DNA from: Pseudomonas sp. Fl4BN1
GTDB taxonomy: Bacteria; Pseudomonadota; Gammaproteobacteria; Pseudomonadales; Pseudomonadaceae
Reading direction: 5' to 3'
Assembly (NCBI RefSeq): GCF_009908285.1
Contig: NZ_JAAARM010000007.1
Span: 62,001 to 126,000, forward strand
DNA: 64,000 nucleotides
Within the stretch, counting starts at the first letter, position 1; each line of letters begins with the position of its first letter. The notes under the pieces were generated by a model. The model had not been told where the DNA came from, made no database searches, and saw only the letters and a program-made list of their open reading frames with translations. The position numbers were made by a program, and so were the translations under genes. This document shows positions 55,882 to 64,000 of the stretch, piece after piece.

Positions 55882-57351
55882 TCAACCCTCATCCCGGCCT
55901 TGCGCCTCGGCCACCAGCAAGGCCGCCAGTCGCGAACCGCTGAAGCGGATCTGCGCCAGGCTCAGGGCCGCATAACCAATGATCACCGCCGGGGGCCGGC
56001 GCACCTGCTGACAACTCTCGGCCACCCCCTGCAGGAACAATCCGGCTTGCGCGGCGGCTTGGCAAAACCGCGCCTCATCGCTGCCCGGCGGCAACTCCAG
56101 GAGCAGATGCAATCCGGCCTGCTGGCCGCTGACGGTGTAACAGCCCGGCGCTTCGCGCTGCAAAATCGCCAGCAACTGGTCACGGCGCTCCTGATAGGCC
56201 TGGCGGGCCGCACGCAGGTAACGCAGGAAGGCACCGCTGGCAATGTAGTCGGCCAGGGCCACCTGCTCGATCACCCCCACCGAACGCCCGGTGCTCTGCA
56301 AGGTGGCCAGCAGCCGTGGGCGCAGGGCCTCGGGCACCAGCATGAAGCCCACCCGCAAACCGGCGAACAGGGTCTTGTTGAAGCTGCCGCAGTAGATCAC
56401 CCGGTCCTCCCGGTCCAGGGACTTGAGGGCCGCCAGCGGCGCGCCCTGGTAGTTGAATTCACTGTCGTAGTCGTCCTCCACCACCCAGGCCTCGCTACGT
56501 CGCGCCCAGTCCAACAGGGCCAGGCGCCGGGACACCGGCATGGTCATGCCCAGGGGGGCCTGATGGGCCGGGGTCACGTAGACCATGCGCGCATCGCGGT
56601 GACGCTGCAGGCACTGCACATCGATGCCCTCCTCCTGCACCGGGATCGGCACCAGACGCGCCCCGGCCAAGGCAAACAGCCCCTTGGCCGATTGATAGCC
56701 GGGGTCTTCGATGCACACCTTGTCGCCAGGTTGCAGCAGGCTGCGGGCCAGCAGGTCGAGACCGTGGCGAATGCCCGTGGTGACCATTACCTGGCGCGGA
56801 TCACAGGCAATGCCGCGGTGCTGCCCCAGGTACTCGGCGATCTGCTGGCGCAGGGCTGGCAGGCCACCGGGGTCCGGGTCGCAAAGCAATTGCGCCGGGG
56901 CATTCGCCAGGGCCCGGGTCAGCGCGCGGGCCCAGCGCTGCAGGGGAAACAGTGCCGGGTCGGCGAGCCGAGCAACAAATGGCTGGCCGGCGCGCACGGC
57001 AAACGGCTGGGACTGAAGACTGTCGACACGCTCGGGCCGCACCAACGCCCGTGCCGGGGGACTCAGATAGAGGTCCGGCACCACCGCGCAAACCTGGGTC
57101 CCGGAGCCGCAAAGCCGGCTGACGTAACCTTCGCTGCGCAAGCGATCGAAGACCACTTCCAGGGTCCCCCGGGACATCGACCAGCGCTGGGCCAGGGTCC
57201 GCGTCGACGGCAGGCGGCAACCGGCCGGCAAGCGTTTCTCGAGGATCGCCTGGCGCAGGGCGCTGTAGGCGCTGTCCTGCTTGCTCAGGCCCTCAGCGGT
57301 GGTTTGCGGGAGCGGCAGATCCAGCGGCACGGGGTGTTTTCCACGGCTCAT
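55882..57351 (-). CDS. MocR/PdxR-type GntR regulator with aminotransferase domain
   Basis: This 489-residue regulator has a GntR helix-turn-helix (about residues 28-95, CRLPSTRTLAQRWSMSRGTL) and a class I aminotransferase-like domain (about 130-480) with the PLP-binding Lys in CGSFNKTLFAGLRVGFM and the Asp of EDPGYQS and EDDYDSEFNY. MocR proteins use PLP as an effector and usually control a divergent gene. The exporter gene at 57459 is divergent, so it is the likely target. Confidence 0.9.
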   Translation of the reverse strand: MSRGKHPVPLDLPLPQTTAEGLSKQDSAYSALRQAILEKRLPAGCRLPSTRTLAQRWSMSRGTLEVVFDRLRSEGYVSRLCGSGTQVCAVVPDLYLSPPARALVRPERVDSLQSQPFAVRAGQPFVARLADPALFPLQRWARALTRALANAPAQLLCDPDPGGLPALRQQIAEYLGQHRGIACDPRQVMVTTGIRHGLDLLARSLLQPGDKVCIEDPGYQSAKGLFALAGARLVPIPVQEEGIDVQCLQRHRDARMVYVTPAHQAPLGMTMPVSRRLALLDWARRSEAWVVEDDYDSEFNYQGAPLAALKSLDREDRVIYCGSFNKTLFAGLRVGFMLVPEALRPRLLATLQSTGRSVGVIEQVALADYIASGAFLRYLRAARQAYQERRDQLLAILQREAPGCYTVSGQQAGLHLLLELPPGSDEARFCQAAAQAGLFLQGVAESCQQVRRPPAVIIGYAALSLAQIRFSGSRLAALLVAEAQGRDEG

Positions 57352-57458
57352 AGTGGTCCAGTCAATAGCGGCCTAAATGGTGCTCGGCATTAAACCATAG
57401 AGCCTTTAATTTCACGTCCATGCGGTTTTTCTCCGCCCCTTATCGCCAAGAGCCCGTC

Positions 57459-58682
57459 ATGAATTCGATTGCCAACACCGCGCCCACCGCCACCGCGCCA
57501 CCACAAGCCCTGGCGCCCTGGCTCTGGACGTTCCTGCTGCTGGTGCTGGTCTGCCTGCCACGCATCAGCATCGACCTGTACCTGCCAGCGCTACCGGCCA
57601 TGGCCGATGAGCTGGGGGCCAGCGATAGCCAACTGCAACTGACCCTGAGCCTCTACATGCTTGGTTATGCCCTGTCGATGCTGCTCGGCGGCCCTCTCTG
57701 CGACCGCTATGGACGGCGCCCGGTGCTATTGGCGGGCATGGCGCTGTACCTGATTGCCAGCCTGGCGTGCATGCTCGCCAGCAGCGTCGAAGTGCTGATG
57801 GCCGCACGGCTGCTGCAGGCCCTGGGTGGCTGCTGCGGCACCCTGATCGGCCGGGTCATGGTCCGCGACCGCTGCGAGCCCCAGGAACAGGCGCGGGTGC
57901 TGGGCCTGTTGTCCATGGGCATCGCCCTGTCGCCGATGCTGGCGCCGCTGCTGGGCAGCCTGATCGACAACCTGCTGGGTTGGCGTGGAATGTTCCTGAG
58001 CCTCAGCCTGATCGCCACCGGGGTGTGGTTGCTGATGCTGCTTAAGCTTGCAGAAACCCGCCCACCGCGCCGCGCCGAGCCCAATGCCGAAAGCCTGCCG
58101 CGGTTGTATCTGCGGTTGCTGCAAACGCCCTACTTCATGCGTTATTCGCTGGCCATTGGCTGCCTGTACTGCACCTATTTCCCCTTTATCCTGCAATCGC
58201 CGGCCCTGCTGCAGCGCAGCCTGGGGCTGTCCTCGACGGCCTACGCCCTGGTGTTCGCCGCCACCGTGGCGGGTTACCTACTGGGCTCGCGGTTGTTCCA
58301 GCGCCTGGCGGTCCGCCACAGCGCCGACCGCCTGATCGCCCGCGCCACGCTGCTGAACCTGGCAGGCTCGGGCCTGCTGTTGATCAGCAGCAACCTGTGG
58401 CCTCAGAGCCTGCTGGCGATCGTGTTGCCGATGATGCCGATCATGATTTCGGTGGGCCTGGCGATTCCCGCCTGCCAACTGGCGATCCTGCAACCCTATG
58501 CGGCAGTAGCGGGCAGCGCCTCCGGCTTGTTTTTCTTCATCCAGATGGCCATGAGCGCCGCTTGTGGGCTGCTGGCGAGTCTGTGGGCGGACAGCTTTGC
58601 CGGTTCCCTGGGCGCCTTGACCGGCCTGTTCAGTGTGGCCCTGGGCCTGGCCTGGTGGTGCCTGGGGCCTCGATCCCGATAG
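57459..58682 (+). CDS. Bcr/CflA-family MFS exporter
   Basis: This 407-residue inner-membrane protein has 12 predicted helices and the MFS motif A GGPLCDRYGRRPVLLAG near residue 85. The start DLYLPALPAMADELGASDSQ is typical of Bcr/CflA drug exporters. The ATG at 57459 follows AAGAG; an in-frame GTG/ATG further upstream is less likely. The substrate is unknown. Divergence from the MocR-type gene suggests induction by a small molecule. Confidence 0.9.
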   Translation: MNSIANTAPTATAPPQALAPWLWTFLLLVLVCLPRISIDLYLPALPAMADELGASDSQLQLTLSLYMLGYALSMLLGGPLCDRYGRRPVLLAGMALYLIASLACMLASSVEVLMAARLLQALGGCCGTLIGRVMVRDRCEPQEQARVLGLLSMGIALSPMLAPLLGSLIDNLLGWRGMFLSLSLIATGVWLLMLLKLAETRPPRRAEPNAESLPRLYLRLLQTPYFMRYSLAIGCLYCTYFPFILQSPALLQRSLGLSSTAYALVFAATVAGYLLGSRLFQRLAVRHSADRLIARATLLNLAGSGLLLISSNLWPQSLLAIVLPMMPIMISVGLAIPACQLAILQPYAAVAGSASGLFFFIQMAMSAACGLLASLWADSFAGSLGALTGLFSVALGLAWWCLGPRSR

Positions 58683-58881
58683 CCGTTGGCAGCGGCGGCC
58701 ATCGCCCTCAAGGCGGACGCCGCAGTCGAGAACCGCGAAGGCCCTGCGGTCCGTTACCCGGCCTGCCACTGCGGCCACACAAAACCTGGCGACAGCGCGA
58801 CTGGGCACTGTTCAAGAGAAATCCAATGCCGCTACATTAGCCGCCCCCGCCCTTTCGCCGCTCAAGACAAGGAAACACTTG

Positions 58882-59493
58882 ATGAAGCTTATTGGAATGC
58901 TCGACTCACCCTACGTGCGCCGCGTCGCCATCAGCCTCAAATGCCTGGACCTGCCGTTCGAGCACCACTCGCTCTCGGTGTTCAGCACCTTCGAGCAGTT
59001 CAAGGCGATCAACCCGGTGGTCAAGGCGCCGAGCCTGGTCTGCGCAGACGGTGAAGTGCTGATGGATTCGAGCCTGATCCTCGATTACCTGGAAACCCTG
59101 GCCGGACCGGCCAAGAGCCTGATGCCGAAAACCGTGCCGGAACGCCTGCATGAGTTGCGGCTGATCGGCCTGGCCCTGGCAGCCTGCGAGAAAGCGGTAC
59201 AGATCGTCTACGAAAGAAACCTGCGCCCTGCCGAAAAGCAGCACGGCCCCTGGCTGGAGCGGGTCGGCGGCCAGTTGCAGGCGGCTTATGCCGAGTTGGA
59301 GGAGGAGTTGCGCAAACGCCCATTGCCCCGGGATGGCTCCCTGGGCCAGGCCGCAATCAGCCTGGCGGTGGCCTGGAGCTTCAGCCAGATGATGGTTGCG
59401 GATCAGTTCAGCCCCGGGCAATTCCCGGCAGTGCGGGACTTTGCCGAATACGCCGAGCAGTTGCCGGTGTTCCTCGACACCCCGGCCACCTGA
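58882..59493 (+). CDS. Glutathione S-transferase family protein
   Basis: This 203-residue protein has the thioredoxin-fold N-terminal domain with the active-site Ser or Tyr loop MLDSPYVRRVAISLKCLD, the glutathione-binding VLMDSSLILDYLE near residue 62, and an all-helical C-terminal domain. AAGGAAA lies 8 nt before the ATG. The family conjugates or reduces electrophiles; a substrate cannot be named. Confidence 0.9.
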   Translation: MKLIGMLDSPYVRRVAISLKCLDLPFEHHSLSVFSTFEQFKAINPVVKAPSLVCADGEVLMDSSLILDYLETLAGPAKSLMPKTVPERLHELRLIGLALAACEKAVQIVYERNLRPAEKQHGPWLERVGGQLQAAYAELEEELRKRPLPRDGSLGQAAISLAVAWSFSQMMVADQFSPGQFPAVRDFAEYAEQLPVFLDTPAT

Positions 59494-59529
59494 GCCGTTG
59501 TAGCGAGGGGTCAGCCGCTACCCCGAAAC

Positions 59530-59611
59530 GCAGGAGCCGGCTTGCCGGCGAAGAGGCCCACAGGCTTTACATCGCCCTCATGGTGGTCTTCGCCCGCAAG
59601 CCAGCACCTGC
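59530..59611. repeat. REP doublet
   Basis: GCAGGAGCCGGCTTGCCGGCG faces CGCAAGCCAGCACCTGCGC between the convergent glutathione transferase and hcnC genes. Confidence 0.85.
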
Positions 59612-59620
59612 GCAGGGCAA

Positions 59621-60880
59621 TCAGGCGGGAAGTGCCTGCTTGGCCTTCTTCTCCGGGACCGCGGCAAAGCGCCGAGCCAGGAACGGGGTGATATCCAGCG
59701 GCAGGGCTTCGTCGTTCACCAGCTTGTCCAGCAGCACCCCGGTGATCGCCGAGGTCAGGATGCCGGTGCGGAAGTGCCCGCAGGCATTGAGGTAACCCTC
59801 GACCCCGTCCATCGGCCCAAGGATCGGCAACTCGTCCGGCGAGCCCGGGCGCAACCCGGCCCAGCAACGCTTGAGGTTGACGTTGGCCAGTTCGGGAATG
59901 CAGCGCACCGCGCCCTGTACCAGACCGTTGATCTCCGGGTAGGTGGTGCTGACGTCAAACCCTTTGTCCTCGGTGGTGCTGCCGATCAGGATCTCGCCAT
60001 TGTCCTTCTGCGCCATGTAGCAGTCGCTGGTGGTCAGGCAGCCGTTGAGCAGCTTGGGCATGCGCTCGGTCAGGAGGATCTGGCCCTTCACCGGCTTCAC
60101 CGGAATCTCGATGCCCGTGGCCTGCAGGCTCAGTTCGGCGGCCCAGGCCCCGGCGGCATTGATCAGGGTCGAGCAGTGGAACAGCCCGGCGACGTCGGTC
60201 GTCACCCCACTGACCCGGTTGCCCTGGTGCAGGACCCCGGTGACGTTGGTGTTGAAGTACACATCCACGCCGTTCTGCCGTGCGCCTTCGGTGTAGGCGT
60301 CGGTGAGGCGGAAGGGGTTGACCTGGTGGTCGCAGAGGAACTCCAGGGCACCCTTGGCTTCGTGGGTGATGGTCGGTTCAGAGGCGCGCAGGGCCGCTTG
60401 GTCGAGCCAGCGCACCTGATCCGCCAAGTGCGGGATGCAGCCAACAATATGCTCGGCATACAGGCGGTCTTCCTCGTCATAAATGACGAACTTCAGCCCA
60501 GTCTCCTCGAACTTGAAATCCATGCCGTGCATGCCCACCAGCTCGCGGTGCAGGCGCGGATAGAGCTCGTTGGACTGCAAGGCGAAGTCGAAGAATGACT
60601 GCGGCAGGATATGTGGCGTGGAGGAATCCACCAGCACTGCCGAACCCTGGGCCTCGCGCTTGCGGTTGGCCGACATCATCCGGAAGAAGATCACCCCGCA
60701 GCCCAGGCCCACCGACTCACCGATGGCCCACAGGCCGCCGGCCGAGGCGCGGCTGGCATTGCCTGGACGCTTGGCGTCGATCAACGCCACCTTGAGGTCC
60801 TTGCGCTTGGACAACTGATAGGCGCAGGACGCCCCGATCACACCGCCGCCGGCGATCACCACGTCATAGTGCTTAGTCAT
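59621..60880 (-). CDS. hcnC: Hydrogen cyanide synthase subunit HcnC
   Basis: This 419-residue FAD-dependent amine oxidase-like subunit has the dinucleotide motif VVIAGGGVIGASCAYQL and the C-terminal FAD block GHFRTGILTSAITGVLLDKLV. With HcnA and HcnB it forms the membrane-associated complex that oxidises glycine to HCN and CO2. The ATG overlaps the end of hcnB by 8 nt. The order and size match known hcnABC operons. Confidence 0.96.
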   Translation of the reverse strand: MTKHYDVVIAGGGVIGASCAYQLSKRKDLKVALIDAKRPGNASRASAGGLWAIGESVGLGCGVIFFRMMSANRKREAQGSAVLVDSSTPHILPQSFFDFALQSNELYPRLHRELVGMHGMDFKFEETGLKFVIYDEEDRLYAEHIVGCIPHLADQVRWLDQAALRASEPTITHEAKGALEFLCDHQVNPFRLTDAYTEGARQNGVDVYFNTNVTGVLHQGNRVSGVTTDVAGLFHCSTLINAAGAWAAELSLQATGIEIPVKPVKGQILLTERMPKLLNGCLTTSDCYMAQKDNGEILIGSTTEDKGFDVSTTYPEINGLVQGAVRCIPELANVNLKRCWAGLRPGSPDELPILGPMDGVEGYLNACGHFRTGILTSAITGVLLDKLVNDEALPLDITPFLARRFAAVPEKKAKQALPA

Positions 60881-62282
60881 GCTGAGAGACCTCCTGGTCG
60901 GACGACGGAAAAGCCGAAAACGGAATCGGATCGAGGGGGAAGCGCGGGCGTATCCAGCCCACGTCCTGGCGCCCGGTGGCCTGGCGCAGGCGGTCGCTGC
61001 AGTAGCCCACGCACATCCGCCCCTGGCAGTCGCCCATGCTCACCCGGGTGCGCATTTTCAGGCTGGCCATGTCCTGCACGCCCTGGGCCAGGGCACGTTC
61101 GATATCGTTGCGGGTGGTGTGTTCACAGCGGCAGATCACCGTGTCGCCCTTGGGCAGGTCGATCTGCCCAGTGCCGCGCTCGGTATAGCGGTTCACTGCA
61201 CCACGAAAGCGCAGAATCGAAGCCAGCTTGCGCTCATAGCCCTGGCGCCGTTGCAAGGCCTCCTCATTGCTCAGCACATCGCGCTGCATGAGGATCGACA
61301 AGGCGGCGATACGGCCGCTGAGCATTGCCGCTTCACCGCCGCGAATCCCGCCCATGTCGCCGGCCAGGTGAACGTGCGGCTCGCTGCTCTGCTGCCAGGC
61401 ATTGGCGTTGGCCCGCAGGTAGCCGTCCTCGCTGAAACCGTGATCCAGGCCCATCTGCTGGCTCAACTGGGTCCGGGGAATAAAGCCATAGCCCACCGCC
61501 AGAGTCTGCGCGGCGATACGCTGGGCCTGGGCCATGTCCGGCTGCCAGTCGCTGGAATACGGGGCCACGGTGACCACGTTCAAGGCGTCCTGGCCCTGGG
61601 CTTCGACCACGCCCCAGCCATAACGCAGAGTGATGCTGTGGAGCTTGAGATAGGCCAGCATGCTCAGACCGTCGAGAAACAGCTGCGGCTTGTTCAGCAG
61701 GGCCAGGCTCTGCTTGGCGATCTTGCCCAGGGCGCTGGCCTCATAGACCCCGGCGACGCGCACGCCCGAGGCGTGCAGTTGGCATGCCACCAACGGCAGC
61801 AACGGACCGGTACCGGTGATCACCACCGGCCCTAGAGGCTTGACCACCCCGCTCTTGATCTGCAACTGCAGGCCACCGAGCAACGTGACCCCGGGCAGGG
61901 TCCAACCGGGAAACGGCACGCTGCGCTCATGGCAACCGGCCGCCAGCAGCAATTGCGAGTAAGGCACCTGCTGCACCTGTTCATCGGCGTCCAGCAGCAC
62001 CAGGCCGTGATTGCCCTCGGCGCCGATCACCCGGCTGTTGAGGCGCACTTCGATCAACTGTTCGTGGTCGCCGAACTCACCGTGCAGCTTGGCCAGCATC
62101 TCGCAGTAGCGCGGCCCCAGGTAGTCCAGTTGCACGCCGTCGCGCAACGGACCGCGAAAGACCACGCCGCCCAGGCGCGAGGCTTCTTCAAGCAGGGTGC
62201 TGCGCACGCCGTGCGCGGCCAGTTCGATGGCTGCAGCCATGCCCGCAGGCCCGCCCCCGACAATCACCGGATTGAGGCTCAT
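60873..62282 (-). CDS. hcnB: Hydrogen cyanide synthase subunit HcnB
   Basis: This 469-residue flavoprotein has FAD and NAD(P)-type Rossmann motifs (VIVGGGPAGMAAAIELAAHG at the N-terminus, VVITGTGPLLPLVACQL near residue 155) and a C-terminal Fe-S segment of the BFD type (VICRCEHTTRNDIERALAQG, with the later GDCQGRMCVGYC cysteines). This order is that of the HcnB/SoxA-like opine-oxidase alpha subunits. It starts on the hcnA stop (ATGA) and overlaps hcnC. Confidence 0.96.
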   Translation of the reverse strand: MSLNPVIVGGGPAGMAAAIELAAHGVRSTLLEEASRLGGVVFRGPLRDGVQLDYLGPRYCEMLAKLHGEFGDHEQLIEVRLNSRVIGAEGNHGLVLLDADEQVQQVPYSQLLLAAGCHERSVPFPGWTLPGVTLLGGLQLQIKSGVVKPLGPVVITGTGPLLPLVACQLHASGVRVAGVYEASALGKIAKQSLALLNKPQLFLDGLSMLAYLKLHSITLRYGWGVVEAQGQDALNVVTVAPYSSDWQPDMAQAQRIAAQTLAVGYGFIPRTQLSQQMGLDHGFSEDGYLRANANAWQQSSEPHVHLAGDMGGIRGGEAAMLSGRIAALSILMQRDVLSNEEALQRRQGYERKLASILRFRGAVNRYTERGTGQIDLPKGDTVICRCEHTTRNDIERALAQGVQDMASLKMRTRVSMGDCQGRMCVGYCSDRLRQATGRQDVGWIRPRFPLDPIPFSAFPSSDQEVSQHD

Positions 62283-62596
62283 AGGCTGGACTCCGGCTCG
62301 CTGATGCGGTTACTCAGGGTCTGCACCTGCATGCCCGGCTTGACCAGGGTCTGGCAAGCACGGCGCTTGTGACGGCCGTCGATCTGCACCAGACAGCAAT
62401 GGCACACCCCCATGCCGCAGTAGGCCCCCACCAGTTGCCCGTGGTCATTGAGTGCCACTTGGCGCTGGCCGGTGGCCTGGATCACGCTGAGGACTGTTTC
62501 ACCCAGGGCGGCAGTGACCGATTGGCCGTTGAGGCTGATGGTCATGTCCGCATGCTGCAGCGGCTGGATATCGAAGTTGCGGTCTATCTGACGCAT
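62279..62596 (-). CDS. hcnA: Hydrogen cyanide synthase subunit HcnA
   Basis: This 105-residue [2Fe-2S] protein has the ferredoxin-type cluster motif GAYCGMGVCHCCLVQIDG, with a last Cys in RRACQTLVKPGMQV. It passes electrons in glycine oxidation to cyanide. The ATG at 62596 is preceded by an RsmA/RsmE-binding stem that holds the ribosome-binding GGA; see the entry at 62603. It is the first gene of hcnABC. Confidence 0.96.
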   Translation of the reverse strand: MRQIDRNFDIQPLQHADMTISLNGQSVTAALGETVLSVIQATGQRQVALNDHGQLVGAYCGMGVCHCCLVQIDGRHKRRACQTLVKPGMQVQTLSNRISEPESSL

Positions 62597-62602
62597 TGCG
62601 GG

Positions 62603-62614
62603 TTCATCCGTGAA
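62603..62614 (-). promoter_or_regulatory. RsmA/RsmE binding site at the hcnA ribosome-binding region
   Basis: On the minus strand TTCACGGATGAA (62614-62603) lies 6 nt before the hcnA start. The ACGGA loop flanked by TTC and GAA is the classic hcnA site, used for the RsmE-RNA structure. Three more GGA motifs occur in the leader (near 62640, 62652 and 62683). Binding blocks translation until GacA-induced small RNAs titrate RsmA and RsmE; this is established for hcnA in related strains. Confidence 0.93.
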
Positions 62615-62709
62615 AAGTAAATGGGGTTGCCGGCATCCTGCCGCTTGAGGTCCTGCAGCCGGGATACGACAACACCCCGGTCCAAAGCTGTCGGGACCGA
62701 GCGCGGGCC

Positions 62710-62751
62710 AATCTAGTCGCTATTTCGCAGACGAACATTGATCTGGGCCAA
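62710..62751 (-). promoter_or_regulatory. ANR-dependent promoter of hcnABC
   Basis: TTGGCCCAGATCAA (62751-62738 on the minus strand) fits the ANR box TTGAT-N4-ATCAA with a TTGGC half-site as known for hcn promoters. TAGATT (62715-62710) is a good -10. The box centre lies about 41 nt before the predicted start near 62703, the class II spacing for an oxygen-sensing activator. So transcription should rise at low oxygen. Confidence 0.9.
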
Positions 62752-62821
62752 GCAAACCGCTGTGCAGCCCCCCCCGAGTGCTGCTGCCGGAGTGCCAAAG
62801 TGAGACCCAGGGTGCAAAGAA

Positions 62822-62849
62822 GCCGCGACCGACAGAGGTCGGCAGCGGC
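62822..62849 (-). terminator. Possible terminator after the small membrane peptide gene
   Basis: GCCGC (62822-62826) pairs with GCGGC (62845-62849), and CCGAC (62829-62833) with GTCGG (62838-62842). In the minus orientation it is followed by TTCTTTGC. Confidence 0.5.
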
Positions 62850-62885
62850 GCAGGAACAACGGTCAGCCCGCGTTGAGGATGACGC

Positions 62886-62960
62886 TTAGTGCACGAACAG
62901 GGCGATCAGGATAATCACCGGGATCGGCACGCCGAGGAACCACAAGAGTAATGAGCGCAT
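62886..62960 (-). CDS. 24-residue membrane peptide
   Basis: An ATG at 62960 preceded by AGGAG with 7-nt spacing opens a 24-codon frame: MRSLLLWFLGVPIPVIILIA then LFVH and a TAA at 62886. It is a single hydrophobic helix with a Gly-Val-Pro-Ile-Pro kink, and starts 15 nt after the stop of the larger membrane-protein gene. The pattern (Arg-Ser start, GVPIPVI motif) recalls short conserved membrane peptides annotated in many Proteobacteria. The function is unknown; a role with the upstream protein is possible. Confidence 0.75.
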   Translation of the reverse strand: MRSLLLWFLGVPIPVIILIALFVH

Positions 62961-62975
62961 GGGAAATCTCCTGGA

Positions 62976-63917
62976 TCAGTGAACGGGGGTGGGGGCAATG
63001 GTGCGCGGCTGAACCTCGCTTTCAAGCCAGACCACGGCGTCCCGGCGGCGGCCGCCAAAGGTCGCCGCCAGGCTGGCGAAAAAGGCCCCGCACAGCAGCG
63101 CGACAAACATCCACAGTGACGACCAGGCAGCCACCTTGGCCGCGGTGTCGGCAGCTTCCTTGGCGGCCTGCTTGGCCTCCTCCACGGTCTGGCGGGCTTT
63201 GGTGAACACCTCGTCGACCCGGCGTTCGGCGTCGGCCTGGCTGAGGTTGGTGCGCTGGGCCACCCGTTGCGCCAGGTAGCTGCGGTCTTCAGGGGCAAGC
63301 TGGCCATCGTTGCCCAGGGTGCGCACGAAGATCCGCGACACCGTGCCCCGGGCCGCATCATCGCTGACTACCGCCGGGCGATCGTCGCGGAACAGGCTGT
63401 CGACGAAATAGCCGTAGTCGTCCTGGGAGCCCTGGCTGGCAGCATGGCCGGCCACCTGGGTCATGGCGCTGGCGGCACCGGAAGCCACCTGTGCGCCGGC
63501 CTGCACGCCGCCGCTGATGACGCTGCTGACCGAGCCCAGCACCAGGGTCGCGGTGACCAGGGTGGCCACGGCCCAGGCGAGGAAGCCGTGGGCGGTGTCG
63601 CGGAAATACACTTCATCGCCATGCAGGTTGGCCCACTTCACCCGCAGGCGCCCGGCGATGTAGCCGCCAAGGCCCGCGGCGATGATCTGCGTCACGGCCA
63701 GCCAGACAATGCTGGAAATACCCAGGCCCTTGGCGCTGATGCCGCTGCCGGCCCAGGGCGAAACCGCGGAGAAGCCGAGGCCGAAGCCCAGCAGCAGGAG
63801 GATCAGCGAGAGTGCGGCCGCCGCCGCCGCGCCGGCGAAGATCGCCGCCCAGGACACGCCCGAGTGATGACTCGAGGCATCCGCGGGGGCCAGCAGGTGT
63901 TCAGAGGGTCTGTTCAT
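62976..63917 (-). CDS. Hypothetical membrane protein (PhnA-like, glycine-zipper rich)
   Basis: This 313-residue protein has four hydrophobic segments: VSWAAIFAGAAAAAALSLIL near residue 25, IVWLAVTQIIAAGLGGYIAGR, FLAWAVATLVTATLVLGSV and a last one near residue 270 (SLWMFVALLCGAFFASLAAT). Between the third and the last lies a hydrophilic part with a helical coiled-coil stretch (ARQTVEEAKQAAKEAADTAA). It is probably an inner-membrane protein of unknown role. The small peptide gene follows closely. Confidence 0.75.
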   Translation of the reverse strand: MNRPSEHLLAPADASSHHSGVSWAAIFAGAAAAAALSLILLLLGFGLGFSAVSPWAGSGISAKGLGISSIVWLAVTQIIAAGLGGYIAGRLRVKWANLHGDEVYFRDTAHGFLAWAVATLVTATLVLGSVSSVISGGVQAGAQVASGAASAMTQVAGHAASQGSQDDYGYFVDSLFRDDRPAVVSDDAARGTVSRIFVRTLGNDGQLAPEDRSYLAQRVAQRTNLSQADAERRVDEVFTKARQTVEEAKQAAKEAADTAAKVAAWSSLWMFVALLCGAFFASLAATFGGRRRDAVVWLESEVQPRTIAPTPVH

Positions 63918-64000
63918 TGTTGTTCGGCTCCAGGCATGAAAAGTGGTGTTACACGTCTCGAAGGGACAAGTGCAGCCACCGTGCCAGTTGCACGAACTTT

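Overview
The window looks like chromosomal DNA of a fluorescent Pseudomonas. The coding regions are GC-rich, gene spacing is tight, and there are many copies of the Pseudomonas REP palindrome (core GTAGGAGCCGGCTTGCCGGC). AcnB, MiaE, HcnABC and an ShaA-G type antiporter all have a Pseudomonas look. An intact hydrogen cyanide synthase operon points to a plant-associated lineage of the P. fluorescens complex (protegens, chlororaphis or corrugata-like); the species cannot be fixed from the sequence alone. No prophage, insertion sequence, CRISPR array, rRNA or tRNA was seen.

Layout. 1-8.8 kb holds housekeeping genes: a cut-off OmpR-type response regulator, miaE, a UspE-type stress protein, a DUF1289 protein, acnB with a long structured leader, and a SulP transporter coupled to a ParB-like protein. 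8.8-16.1 kb holds an HAAAP amino acid permease, a divergent region with structured RNA candidates and a possible leaderless 25-codon peptide, an isochorismatase-fold hydrolase, a VOC protein, a D-2-hydroxyacid dehydrogenase, a phosphotransferase/SDR pair and a Gfo/Idh/MocA dehydrogenase, followed by a five-unit tandem REP array. 16.5-22.6 kb is a minus-strand cluster of sulfur-scavenging character: SfnB-type flavoprotein, a stand-alone acyl-CoA-dehydrogenase tail, an NtaA/DszA-type monooxygenase, an acyl-CoA-synthetase-like protein without its ATP site, and an FAD protein. 22.7-24.8 kb is a divergent XRE-cupin regulator and EamA exporter around a perfect palindrome. 25.0-31.1 kb is the six-gene Mrp/Sha antiporter operon. 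31.2-40.2 kb contains a DUF2946/TonB receptor pair, a decayed glycine-betaine-type binding protein gene, several small proteins, a chemoreceptor with a C-terminal sensor-like region, and a DksA paralogue lacking two zinc cysteines.

40.5-53.7 kb is a full myo-inositol import and breakdown locus on the minus strand: ABC transporter (permease, ATPase, binding protein), iolG, iolD, an IolI-like isomerase, iolB, iolE and a fused iolC, with a divergent RpiR-type regulator. Palindromes fitting GGAA-N6-TTCC lie in the regulator/iolC gap and, with one mismatch each, before the transporter genes and before the distant dehydrogenase gene at 14964. The last enzyme of the pathway (iolA) is not in the window. 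53.7-59.5 kb holds a patatin-like lipase, a DHH phosphoesterase, a MocR-type regulator divergent from a Bcr/CflA exporter, and a glutathione transferase. 59.6-62.8 kb is hcnABC, with an ANR box and an RsmA/RsmE binding site over the hcnA ribosome-binding region. The window ends with a 24-residue membrane peptide gene beside a larger membrane protein gene.
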